Source of the DNA: Candidatus Omnitrophota bacterium
GTDB lineage: Bacteria > Omnitrophota > Gorgyraeia > VGKN01
Reading direction: 5' to 3'
DNA: 39,718 bases
Assembly: GCA_020052955.1 (NCBI GenBank)
Contig: JAGVOB010000106.1
Span: 1 to 39,718, forward strand
Position numbers and translations under genes: made by a program. Below are positions 27,262 to 36,046 of this stretch, piece after piece. Each line of letters begins with the position of its first letter. Position 1 is the stretch's first letter. The notes beneath the pieces are model-generated. The model ran no database searches and was not told the origin of the DNA. It worked only from the letters and a program-made list of their open reading frames with translations.

Positions 27262-28045
27262 CCCGATCCGCCACGAATTTTGGCGGAGAGTGGCGCCGAC
27301 CCCCATCGCCAGCTCTTTAAAAAAAAGGATTTTTTTGATAACGGTTATCTGCTTTTATGCTGCCTATTTATATGGTTGCGCAGAGGGTAATTATACAATT
27401 AAAGAGTCTACCGCCCACTCGACAGGATTTTATCATAAGGTTAATAGTGATGAAACCCTTTGGAAAATTTCAAAAATTTATGGTATAGAACCGCAGGAAA
27501 TATTAAAAACCAATGGTTTAAGTGATGCTTCAAGCATAAAAACTGGAAAGGTTATTTATATACCTGCAGGAAAAACTGCAGACGGCGAGATAGGTTGTGT
27601 AAGTAAACCTTTTTTATTGGAGAATAATTTTATATGGCCGTTAAAGGGCAGGGTTGTTTCATTTTATGGAATGAAAAATAGAGGAGCGATTAACGGCGGT
27701 ATTGATATAGAGGTAGCGGAAAATTCTTATGTTTTAGCATCCAGGTCAGGCAGAGTTGTATTTACCACGCCTTTAAATAATGATTTATTTAAAGGATTTG
27801 AAAATAAACAGAGATATAGGGTTTTTAAATATTTTGGTCATGTAGTTATAATAGATCATGAGGACGGCTTTTTAACACTTTATGCCAACAATTCCGAGGT
27901 TCTGGTAAAAGAAGGTGATATGGTTAAGCAGGGTGCATTTATTGCAAGGGTGGGGGCGCTTAATAGGGATGCCTATAGCAGATGTTTACATTTTGAAATT
28001 AGGGAAGGAGATAAGGCTCTGAACCCGTTTCATTTTTTACAGTAG
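27262..28045 (+). CDS. LysM-M23 (LytM) lipoprotein, NlpD-like, degenerate catalytic residues; exact start uncertain
   Basis: KKRIFLITVICFYAAYLYGC lipobox, LysM KVNSDETLWKISKIYGIEPQEILKTNGL, M23-like GGIDIEV and CLHFEIR. The ORF start at 27008 overlaps the tRNA and cannot be correct. Confidence 0.75.
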
Positions 28046-28053
28046 CGTTAACG

Positions 28054-28293
28054 ATGCCTATATACGAGTTTGAATGTAATAAGTGTAATATAATATTTGA
28101 AAGACTTTTGAGAACTTCAGTGTCAGATGAAAAGATTGCATGTCCTAAATGCGGCGGCATGGATATTATAAAGAAATTTTCCATCTTTGGTTTTGTAAGC
28201 AGAGGAGTGCCTGTTACTGACGTTAAGCGAAACGTCAGTAACTCAAAAAGCTGTTCCGGCTGTTCTTCAAGTTCTTGTTCGACATGTAGATAA
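28054..28293 (+). CDS. FmdB-type zinc ribbon protein
   Basis: MPIYEFECNKCNIIFERL...CPKCGG...CSGCSSSSCSTCR. Confidence 0.9.
   Translation: MPIYEFECNKCNIIFERLLRTSVSDEKIACPKCGGMDIIKKFSIFGFVSRGVPVTDVKRNVSNSKSCSGCSSSSCSTCR
28213..28242. repeat. perfect 30-bp palindrome inside FmdB CDS
   Basis: GTTACTGACGTT-AAGCGA-AACGTCAGTAAC. Confidence 0.9.
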
Positions 28294-28298
28294 AAACT

Positions 28299-29939
28299 AT
28301 GAGTTTTGTAGACCCTGTTTTAGGCGAGGACTTTTTTGGTAGGGAAGAGGTCATCTCGAAGCTAAGAAAAAGGCTGGATTCCCTGCACAGCGGATTTAGG
28401 CAAAACATTGCTTTGTTAGGGCCGCCAGAGTCAGGTAAAACCTCCATTTTGAAATATTTTTTAACTAAATTTGAGGATGAAAGATTTTTATTCTTTTATG
28501 TAGACATAAAAGATAGTTCCTTTCAGGATTTTGTAATCAAATTCTTGAGTTCCCTTTTATCAAGTTTTCTATCCAAGACAGAGGAATTTAACAGCATAGA
28601 CCTTATAGACAGCCAAACCCTTCTTGCTAAATTCGGCACACATCTTCCAAGAACTTCATATCTTGTAAAGGCTCTTTTTGATTCGCTAGAAAGGTCAAAT
28701 TTTGATGAGGCTTATGCGAAGTTGTTTGATATCTTGGAAATTGCAAAATTAGAGATTAATAGGCCTATTGTAGTAATATTAGAAGAATTTCAAAGAATCG
28801 CCAATTTGCCTATTAAGTATCCGTTTGAAATTCTCGGTAAGAAATTAGCGGTTCAGAGGGATATAATGTACATAATATCCAGCGCTTCGGTAAATGACGC
28901 AAAGAAGATAATAAGAGAAAAACTGTCGCTTCTTTTCTGCAATTTTGAGGTAATTGACGTAGAACCTTTTGATTATGCAACGTGTGAAAGTTTTATAGAT
29001 AAGAAATGCGGAGATTTAAACCTCCAGAGGTGCTTTAAAGATTTCATAATAATCTTAAGCGCCGGCTCTCCTTTTTACCTGAATACTATATGCTCTAAGC
29101 TTTTTGAGTTGGCGCAGATTCATAGATATTCAGCGTCTCAGCGTGATTTGGTAATTAAAGCCATGGAAGAACTTGTTTTTAGATCAGACGGCATATTAAA
29201 TCAATATTTATTAAGTAAGCTAGGTAGTCTTTCGAAAGATAAAAAATTGAATGTTTATATTCAGGCTTTATTACAAATTTCTAATGAAAATAAAATATGC
29301 GATCTGCTGCCTATCTTGAGGAAAAGTGATACCCAGGTAAATAAGATAATGAGGGAGCTTACTCAAAAAGATTTTTTTTCAAAGTTTGGTGTTTTTTATA
29401 GATTTAATGATAGATTATTTAAGATATGGCTAAACTCGGTCTATGCGGTTAAGGAGTCTCCGTATAAGAATTTTTATGTTGACGGAAAGGACTATTTTAG
29501 TTTTAGGAGTTTAAAAATATTAGAAAATTTTATTCAGGAAAGTAAAAAGAGCGTTTTGGATAGAACGGTAGAGTTATTAGGATTATTTAACAATGAGATG
29601 GTGGAGATTTCTTCTCAAAGGTTTATTCTTCCCGCTTTTGAAACTATTCATGCAACAAAACTTGATGAAAGGGGATTCAGGATTACTGCAGCCTCAAGGA
29701 GTAAAAGCTGGCTTATCTTTTTGGTAGAGGATAGATTGCTGGAGGAGAGATTTGCCGGATGGATTCATACCGAGAAGAAGACCGTCAAAGAGTTTAAAAA
29801 AATATTATTAATAAGTTTATATGAGCCTGATATAGAAACTAAACTTCTTACAAAACAGGAAAAAATTATTACCTGGAATATTTCTGATTTAAATATGTTG
29901 TTCGAATTATACGGAAAGTCGCTTATCGTAAAGACTTGA
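28299..29939 (+). CDS. archaeal-type (STAND-like) P-loop ATPase with long C-terminal region
   Basis: FFGREEVISKL, Walker A GPPESGKTS, Walker B VVILEEFQ, C-terminal wHTH-like plus uncharacterised region. Confidence 0.75.
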   Translation: MSFVDPVLGEDFFGREEVISKLRKRLDSLHSGFRQNIALLGPPESGKTSILKYFLTKFEDERFLFFYVDIKDSSFQDFVIKFLSSLLSSFLSKTEEFNSIDLIDSQTLLAKFGTHLPRTSYLVKALFDSLERSNFDEAYAKLFDILEIAKLEINRPIVVILEEFQRIANLPIKYPFEILGKKLAVQRDIMYIISSASVNDAKKIIREKLSLLFCNFEVIDVEPFDYATCESFIDKKCGDLNLQRCFKDFIIILSAGSPFYLNTICSKLFELAQIHRYSASQRDLVIKAMEELVFRSDGILNQYLLSKLGSLSKDKKLNVYIQALLQISNENKICDLLPILRKSDTQVNKIMRELTQKDFFSKFGVFYRFNDRLFKIWLNSVYAVKESPYKNFYVDGKDYFSFRSLKILENFIQESKKSVLDRTVELLGLFNNEMVEISSQRFILPAFETIHATKLDERGFRITAASRSKSWLIFLVEDRLLEERFAGWIHTEKKTVKEFKKILLISLYEPDIETKLLTKQEKIITWNISDLNMLFELYGKSLIVKT

Positions 29940-29959
29940 GTTTTTTACCGGCATTATTA

Positions 29960-30040
29960 TGAAACTTGAGAGTGTTGAAAAAGCCTTTCTTTTCAACACT
30001 CTCAAGACTGCGTCAAATAAAGGTTTTGCAACGATTTCAA
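29960..30040. repeat. palindromic repeat family C, copy 1
   Basis: GAGAGTGTTGAAAA-agcctttc-TTTTCAACACTCTC plus TGCGTCAAATAAAGGTTTTG tail. Confidence 0.85.
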
Positions 30041-30051
30041 CTTTAATAAGT

Positions 30052-30531
30052 ATGAGAGTCTTAGTATTAGCAGATACGCATATACCTGTGGCTTCCAGCG
30101 ATATACCGCCGCAGATTTATAAATGTATAGAAGGAGTTGATCTAATTCTGCATGCCGGAGATATAGTAGGAAAAACTTTTTTTGAAAAACTCTCTAGTTT
30201 TAAAGAGGTTAAAGCTGTAAAAGGCAATATGGACACAGATGCTTTAAAGGATATCTTACCTGAAAAAAGGGTGATAAATATTGGAAAATTCAAAATAGGC
30301 CTGATACATGGATGGAGTAATTCGGCAAACTTGTTACATTGCCTTAGAAATGAATTTGAGAATGTAGATTCAATTATATTCGGCCATACGCACAGCTATG
30401 TAAATTTTGTCAAGGATGGTATACTGTTTTTTAATCCGGGTAGCCCAACTGATAAAATTTTTGCTACGACTAACTCATATGGTATACTGGAGATTAATAA
30501 AAGTATTAAGGGGGAGATAGTAACGCTTTAA
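30052..30531 (+). CDS. YfcE/MJ0936-type metallophosphoesterase
   Basis: MRVLVLADTHIP, LHAGDIVG, VKGNMD, GLIHGW, IFGHTHSYVNF, FNPGSPT; start set after repeat. Confidence 0.9.
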   Translation: MRVLVLADTHIPVASSDIPPQIYKCIEGVDLILHAGDIVGKTFFEKLSSFKEVKAVKGNMDTDALKDILPEKRVINIGKFKIGLIHGWSNSANLLHCLRNEFENVDSIIFGHTHSYVNFVKDGILFFNPGSPTDKIFATTNSYGILEINKSIKGEIVTL

Positions 30532-30543
30532 CTTTTAAAGATT

Positions 30544-31041
30544 ATGGATAGACTTTGGGCGCCATGGAGAACGAAATATATACAGAAAATACACAATATA
30601 AAAAAGTGTATATTCTGTAAGCGTAATAACAAAAAAGATAAAAATGAGTTTGTAATAAAAAGAAATACCCATTGCTTTGCTATTTTAAATCTATATCCTT
30701 ATAACAATGGGCATGTATTAATAGCTCCCTATAGGCATTTGTCGGATTTGGAATTGCTTCATAAAGAGGAGATAAACGATATTATGGATCTCGTTAAAGA
30801 GACAATATCAGTTTTAAAAAAGATTCTTAAACCCTCCGGATTTAATGTTGGAATTAATTTGGGGAGGTGTGCAGGAGCAGGTTTTACAGAGCATATACAT
30901 ATTCATATAGTGCCACGATGGAATGGCGATGCAAATTTCATGCCCGTTATATCTTCCACCAAAGTTATATCTGAATCCCTGGAGGAGCTTTTTAATAAAG
31001 TAAAGGTAGAATATGATAAAAAGAGAAGAGCTCGAGATTAA
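30544..31041 (+). CDS. HIT family hydrolase/AP4A phosphorylase-like
   Basis: RLWAPWRTKYI, CIFC, HVLIAPYRH, GAGFTEHIHIHIVPRWNGD. Confidence 0.92.
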   Translation: MDRLWAPWRTKYIQKIHNIKKCIFCKRNNKKDKNEFVIKRNTHCFAILNLYPYNNGHVLIAPYRHLSDLELLHKEEINDIMDLVKETISVLKKILKPSGFNVGINLGRCAGAGFTEHIHIHIVPRWNGDANFMPVISSTKVISESLEELFNKVKVEYDKKRRARD

Positions 31042-32170
31042 AGAAGAGGAGCTTTTAGCTCCCTATGCCATGAAAAGCCGCTATACTAAGGGAAGGGTTC
31101 ATAAGGAACCAGAGCATGAGTTTAGAATGGTTTATCAAAGGGATAAGGATAGGATTGTCCATTCAACGGCTTTCAGGCGTCTTGAGTATAAAACACAGGT
31201 ATTTGTTAACCATGAAGGCGATTACTATAGAACAAGATTAACTCATACTCTAGAAGTTGTGCAAATAGCCAAGTCTATTGCCAGGGCATTGAGGTTAAAT
31301 GAAGATCTGGTAGAAACTATAGCGCTGGCCCACGATATAGGCCATCCTCCTTTTGGGCATGCAGGAGAAGAGGCGCTTCAGAGTATTATGCAGGATCACG
31401 GAGGTTTTAATCATAATATCCAGGGTCTAAGAGTTGTTGATCTTTTGGAGGAAAGATACCCGTATTTCAAGGGTTTAAACCTGAACTGGGAGGTTAGAGA
31501 AGGGATAGCTAAACACGTTACTTCTTTTGACAAGCAGGGATTGTGCAGTGTTCAGCTTGAGCCAGACAGTTATCCAAGCCTTGAGGCGCAGGTTGTTGAT
31601 GTAGCGGATGAGATTGCTTATGATACTCACGATTTAGACGATGGTATCACATCCAATCTTTTTGATGATGAAAAATTGGATAAGATTGAACTTTGGCGCA
31701 GCATATCGGCCGGTTTAGTTTCGATAAATCCGAGTTTAAGCAAGGAAATTATTAAATATCAGATCGTGAGGACTCTCATCGATATGCAGGTTAAAGATTT
31801 AATTATAAATTCAGAGTTAAACATAAAGAAGTATGGCATTAGTAATTTTAGCGATGTAAAAAAATGTGAAATAAGACCCATCTCTTTTAGTGAAAAAATG
31901 AAAGAAGAAAAGAAACCTTTAAAGGACTTTTTAATGATTAATTTATATAGTCATTATAAAGTAGTACGGATGTCTGACAAGGCAAAAAGGTTTATAAGAG
32001 AGCTTTTCGAGGTATATATTTCAAAGCCCGAACAGCTTCCGTATAATACGCAAAAGAGGATTAACTGCGAAGATTTATACAGAGCGGTATGTGATTATAT
32101 AGCCGGCATGACAGATAGATACGCCCTGGAGGAATATAAGAAGTTGTTTGATCCTTTTGAGAAGGTTTAG
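31013..32170 (+). CDS. dgt: deoxyguanosinetriphosphate triphosphohydrolase-like (HD)
   Basis: HSTAFRRLEYKTQVF, RTRLTHTLEVVQIA, LAHDIGHPPFGHAGE. Confidence 0.93.
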   Translation: MIKREELEIKEEELLAPYAMKSRYTKGRVHKEPEHEFRMVYQRDKDRIVHSTAFRRLEYKTQVFVNHEGDYYRTRLTHTLEVVQIAKSIARALRLNEDLVETIALAHDIGHPPFGHAGEEALQSIMQDHGGFNHNIQGLRVVDLLEERYPYFKGLNLNWEVREGIAKHVTSFDKQGLCSVQLEPDSYPSLEAQVVDVADEIAYDTHDLDDGITSNLFDDEKLDKIELWRSISAGLVSINPSLSKEIIKYQIVRTLIDMQVKDLIINSELNIKKYGISNFSDVKKCEIRPISFSEKMKEEKKPLKDFLMINLYSHYKVVRMSDKAKRFIRELFEVYISKPEQLPYNTQKRINCEDLYRAVCDYIAGMTDRYALEEYKKLFDPFEKV

Positions 32171-32172
32171 TT

Positions 32173-33654
32173 ATGGCTGGAGACTATAAAAGGGATTTTT
32201 TTAGAAAGTTTACAAGTTGCATTTTTTGGAAAAAACAAAAGGAAGGGTTTAATGCTTTATTTGGCAATCTGAGCTGGTTTTTGTTCAGCATGGATTCAAA
32301 ATCTTGTTTTAAACTGGTTGAATTCAATAAGAATTGCAAAGGTAAATTTACGAAAAAATGTTTGAGATTTTTTTTGGAATCCAAAAATTTTAAGAATGGA
32401 AACGAAGCGCAACAATTACATTGTTGTTACAAAAATAAGGAGTGCATACTCTTTCCTATAAAAAGGGGCAGCCGTACCTATGGTGCTCTGGGTGTCTGCA
32501 ATGTCAAGCTAAATGCGAAAAAACAAATCTTGAATCTACTGCCGATGTATATAGATATTCTGGTAGATGATGTTCAGAAGGAATTAGAACTTACAAAATT
32601 ATACAATACTATAAGGCCGCGGGCAGTCGCGCTTTCCACAGTTCACACGTTGCACAGGCTTATAAGTTCAACTCTGGATATAGAAGAACTCTTGCCAAGG
32701 CTAGCGAGATTTAGTATGCAGATATTGCATGCAAAAAGCTGTTCTATTATGCTCTTAGATAGAACAAAGAAAAAATTGATAAGAGAAACCTGTATTGGGA
32801 ATTGCAAAAAAAAGTTTTTTCCTAAAAGCATTAATATTGGCAAGGGAATGCAAGGTAAAGTAGCTAAATATGCCACACCTATTCTTAAAAAGCAGATTAT
32901 TATAGTTCCGTTGCTAGAGGAAGAGGTTACTGGAGTTATAACTATTTCAGACAGAATAGATAAGGGTAATTTTACAAATTTCGATCTGGAAATATTGACT
33001 ACTTTTGCCGAACAGGCTGTTACTGCTATAACAAATGCTCGACTTTATCTAAATCAAGAAAAGATTATTCAGGGAGCTATCAGATCGCTTGTTAAAATAT
33101 TAGAATCAAGATTGCCTTATAAATATACCCATTCCACCTTTTATGTAAATAGTATTTTTTCTATAGGGAAAGAGCTGGGTTTATCAAAAGAGGAATTAAG
33201 AAATTTGCATCATGCGGCACTCTTGCCCGATGTGGATAGAATAGCGCTTCCCGAACGCATCTTGAAAAAGAAGGCAGTTTTAACCAAAAGAGAATTTGAA
33301 ATTGTTAAACAGCATCCGGTCATATTGGCCGAGTTGATTAGCCCTCTAGAAGTTCTAAAACCGACAGTACCTATAATATTGCATCATCATGAAAGATATG
33401 ATGGGACAGGCTATCCTTCGGGTTTAAAAGGCGATAAGATACCAATAGGTGCGAGGATAATTGCAGTTGCTGACGCATTTGAGGCTATGATAGGTAAAAG
33501 GCCTTATAGAAGAACAAAAACTGTAAAAGGAGCCTTGAAGGAGATATCAAGATATAGCGGTACACAGTTTGATCCGAAGGTTGTTAGTGTTTTTACTAGT
33601 TTATTTAACGGCAAGTTGAGGTTAAGAAAAAAAGATAATGAAAAAAGAAGTTAA
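32173..33654 (+). CDS. GAF plus degenerate HD-GYP domain protein
   Basis: GAF (ISSTLDIEELLPRLARFSMQIL...), HHHERYDGTGYPSGLKGDKIPIGARIIAVADAFEAM; HD motif reads LLPDVDRIALP. Confidence 0.85.
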   Translation: MAGDYKRDFFRKFTSCIFWKKQKEGFNALFGNLSWFLFSMDSKSCFKLVEFNKNCKGKFTKKCLRFFLESKNFKNGNEAQQLHCCYKNKECILFPIKRGSRTYGALGVCNVKLNAKKQILNLLPMYIDILVDDVQKELELTKLYNTIRPRAVALSTVHTLHRLISSTLDIEELLPRLARFSMQILHAKSCSIMLLDRTKKKLIRETCIGNCKKKFFPKSINIGKGMQGKVAKYATPILKKQIIIVPLLEEEVTGVITISDRIDKGNFTNFDLEILTTFAEQAVTAITNARLYLNQEKIIQGAIRSLVKILESRLPYKYTHSTFYVNSIFSIGKELGLSKEELRNLHHAALLPDVDRIALPERILKKKAVLTKREFEIVKQHPVILAELISPLEVLKPTVPIILHHHERYDGTGYPSGLKGDKIPIGARIIAVADAFEAMIGKRPYRRTKTVKGALKEISRYSGTQFDPKVVSVFTSLFNGKLRLRKKDNEKRS

Positions 33655-33907
33655 CTTAAACAAAATTATATGTACCAACATTGATTACAAGGTGCTTAGT
33701 TTTTTTTATAGCAGTCAAAATTGCATAGATACAGCTAGGGGTGTTTCTGCATGGATAAACGAAAAGAGGGCAGACACTAAAAAATCTCTGGATAAACTGA
33801 CTAAATTTGAATTTTTAAATTCGCATAAAAACCGGTTTGTAACTGGTTACTGCTGTACACAAGATAAAAAAATACTTAAACGGATACGTACCTTTTTAAA
33901 CATGTAA
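33638..33907 (+). CDS. small winged-helix-like protein
   Basis: 89 aa, helix-rich, ...CIDTARGVSAWINEKRADTKKSLDKLTKFEFLNSHKN. Confidence 0.5.
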   Translation: MKKEVNLNKIICTNIDYKVLSFFYSSQNCIDTARGVSAWINEKRADTKKSLDKLTKFEFLNSHKNRFVTGYCCTQDKKILKRIRTFLNM

Positions 33908-33928
33908 ATATTTATGTTAATTTTTGTT

Positions 33929-33956
33929 TTGAAATACTGTGTATATGTTGTATAAT
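33929..33956 (+). promoter_or_regulatory. putative sigma70-like promoter
   Basis: TTGAAA-16 nt-TATAAT. Confidence 0.45.
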
Positions 33957-34079
33957 GCTTAAATAATAATTGAAAATTTGTTGATGAGAAAAGGTTACTT
34001 AAAAACAGATGTTATTGGTCAGTTACGCATTTAGATAGAATGAAGGATTTAGTTGTATTAACAAATATATTTTAAGGAA

Positions 34080-34170
34080 TTTATACATTCGCGGCCAGAA
34101 CAATGGCCGCTCAGTATGAGCCACACGGAAACCTCGGGCTTTTAGCCCGAGGAGTTATGGGAGGCTTTAT
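34080..34170. repeat. palindromic repeat family B, compact copy
   Basis: GCGGCCAgaacaaTGGCCGC, GCTCAgtaTGAGC, CCTCGGGCttttaGCCCGAGG; matches 10684-10846. Confidence 0.8.
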
Positions 34171-34173
34171 AGG

Positions 34174-34815
34174 ATGTTTAAAGATATAGAACAATCGCAG
34201 TTAGAACTTTTTAATGATCTTAAGCGTCCACAAAAGGGATATTTGTTTTTTAAAAAGAAGTTTGCATTTCCAAGACACGCCATTTCTTTTATAGTAAATT
34301 ATGAAAATCTGGTTTTATTTATAATAGGTTTGGTACTAGCACTGGTTATTTCCTTTTCCATAGGGGTAGAGCGCGGAAAAAGATTGCGTTTATCTGCTCA
34401 GAGCGCCTCTGTATCAAAAAATATTCCAGAGCAGGCTAAGCGAAGTATAGCTATCCCTGCTACGGACGCAGTTTCTATAAAACAGAATAAGATGAGGATA
34501 TCAACTGATATGGTAAATACTCAGGTTTCCAGCGCAGATTCGAAAGGGCCGATTCAACCAGTTGTTAGAAAAGCCAGGGCATATTTTATACAGGTTGTTA
34601 CCTATACGAATAAGGTTCTTGCAGAAAAGGAAAAAGAAAAATTGTTGAGGATTGGCATAAGTAGTTTCATAAACTTATCGGATAGATTTTATCAGGTAAA
34701 GGCAGGGCCTTTTTATAACAAGGATGATGCATTGAATTTGCAAAGGGAACTTAAAAAAACTTACAAGGATTGTTATATAACCGTAAGTAATCGTCAATCT
34801 AACACTGTGAACTAA
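34174..34815 (+). CDS. SPOR-domain membrane protein
   Basis: One TM, YFIQVVTYTNKVLAEKEKEKL...YQVKAGPFYNKDDALNLQREL. Confidence 0.85.
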   Translation: MFKDIEQSQLELFNDLKRPQKGYLFFKKKFAFPRHAISFIVNYENLVLFIIGLVLALVISFSIGVERGKRLRLSAQSASVSKNIPEQAKRSIAIPATDAVSIKQNKMRISTDMVNTQVSSADSKGPIQPVVRKARAYFIQVVTYTNKVLAEKEKEKLLRIGISSFINLSDRFYQVKAGPFYNKDDALNLQRELKKTYKDCYITVSNRQSNTVN

Positions 34816-34873
34816 GCTTAATAATATGTTTAAATTCAATTAAATCTAAGGCAGGTTAAAAAGAGGGGGGCTT

Positions 34874-35074
34874 ATGATCACAGAAATTGGTATTGTTGCG
34901 GGTGAAATATGGCATCATTTGGACGAACACGGCGAAAGTACTTTATCTGATTTACTTAACGGGATAGATAAAGACAAAGATATAGTATTAATGAGCTTAG
35001 GTTGGCTCAGCAGAGAAGGCCACGTCTTATTAAAAAAGGAAGGTTCTGAATACAAGGTATCTTTACGGAAATAG
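34874..35074 (+). CDS. winged-helix DUF2582-type protein
   Basis: 66 aa IGIVAGEIWHHLDEHGESTLSDLLNGI...SLGWLSREGHV. Confidence 0.75.
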   Translation: MITEIGIVAGEIWHHLDEHGESTLSDLLNGIDKDKDIVLMSLGWLSREGHVLLKKEGSEYKVSLRK

Positions 35075-35317
35075 CGAGAGACAGGATTTAAAAAATTATT
35101 CTTTCAGTAAGATTTCTTTATAATCTACGCTTTAATTGCAAGCCGCAACACAAAAGCCCATTTTTATATTTTTGGACTATTATAGAGTAAATTTTTTAAG
35201 ATTATATTTGTTTGTTTTAATCCATGGCTTTTCCCATTTACCATCCAGACAAAATATACTAAATAACCATTAAAAGTTAATGCTGCGTTATTGTATTAAA
35301 AAAAGGAGGTTTTACAT

Positions 35318-35647
35318 ATGGATTACATAATAGTTTTAGTAACCACGCCTACATTAAAGGAAGCAACTCATATAGCAACTAGTCTGGTAGAAAAAAGGAT
35401 AGCGGCTTGCACAAATATAGTTTCAAATATTCAATCGGTGTTCAGATGGAAAGGGAGGATAGAAAAAGAAAAAGAGCATCTTTTAATCATAAAATCAAGG
35501 AAGATGCTGCTGGAGAAATTAGTGAAAACTGTTAAAAGTATGCATAGTTATGAAGTTCCTGAAATCGTAGCTATACAGATAATAGATGGGAATAAAGATT
35601 TTTTGAACTGGCTCAAGAGTTCAGTAAAGGTTATTGAGCGTAATTAG
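35318..35647 (+). CDS. cutA: CutA1 divalent ion tolerance protein
   Basis: VEKRIAACTNIVSNIQSVFRWKGRIEKEKEHLLIIKS...HSYEVPEIVAI. Confidence 0.95.
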   Translation: MDYIIVLVTTPTLKEATHIATSLVEKRIAACTNIVSNIQSVFRWKGRIEKEKEHLLIIKSRKMLLEKLVKTVKSMHSYEVPEIVAIQIIDGNKDFLNWLKSSVKVIERN

Positions 35648-35763
35648 AGTATTGACGGATTTCGGAACAATGAGATATGGGAATAAATTGATTTTTGAAA
35701 ACGTATGGATAGATTCTGCGGCTGTCCTTCGTCAAGCTCAGGATGGCGAACGAAGTTGAACCA

Positions 35764-35893
35764 TAATCCAGCGGGATAGACCATCCTGATACCTTTAGAG
35801 GATGGGTCTAAAGCCGCGGAGCTTCATCAGCCGTTGCACTTAATCTAATCCCACAGGGATAGACCATCCTAAACCTTCAAAGGATGGGTCTAA
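35764..35893. repeat. two further copies of TAATCC-GGATAG two-hairpin element (family A)
   Basis: GGGATAGACCATCCT...AGGATGGGTCTAAA twice (35764-35811, 35846-35893). Confidence 0.8.
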
Positions 35894-36046
35894 ATAAAAA
35901 GAAAAGACATAGTATTAATTTGGTTAGTCTTACTTAATTTTTAATAGTTATCTTGATATCCGAAGGAATTATTGTTATAATTACACCGCATAATTTTTTA
36001 ATCCGGCATAATATCAAAACCGCAAAATTGGCAAGATAAATAATGC

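Noticed and set aside
27008-27262. N-terminal part of ORF 27008-28045 as protein
   Set aside because: It translates through the tRNA-Gly gene and repeats; GCGCSSVVERQLPKLNVVGSTPITR is a typical tRNA mistranslation.
10684-34170. Family B as a riboswitch
   Set aside because: One copy sits between convergent gene ends and the loop contents differ grossly; no match to a riboswitch core I know.
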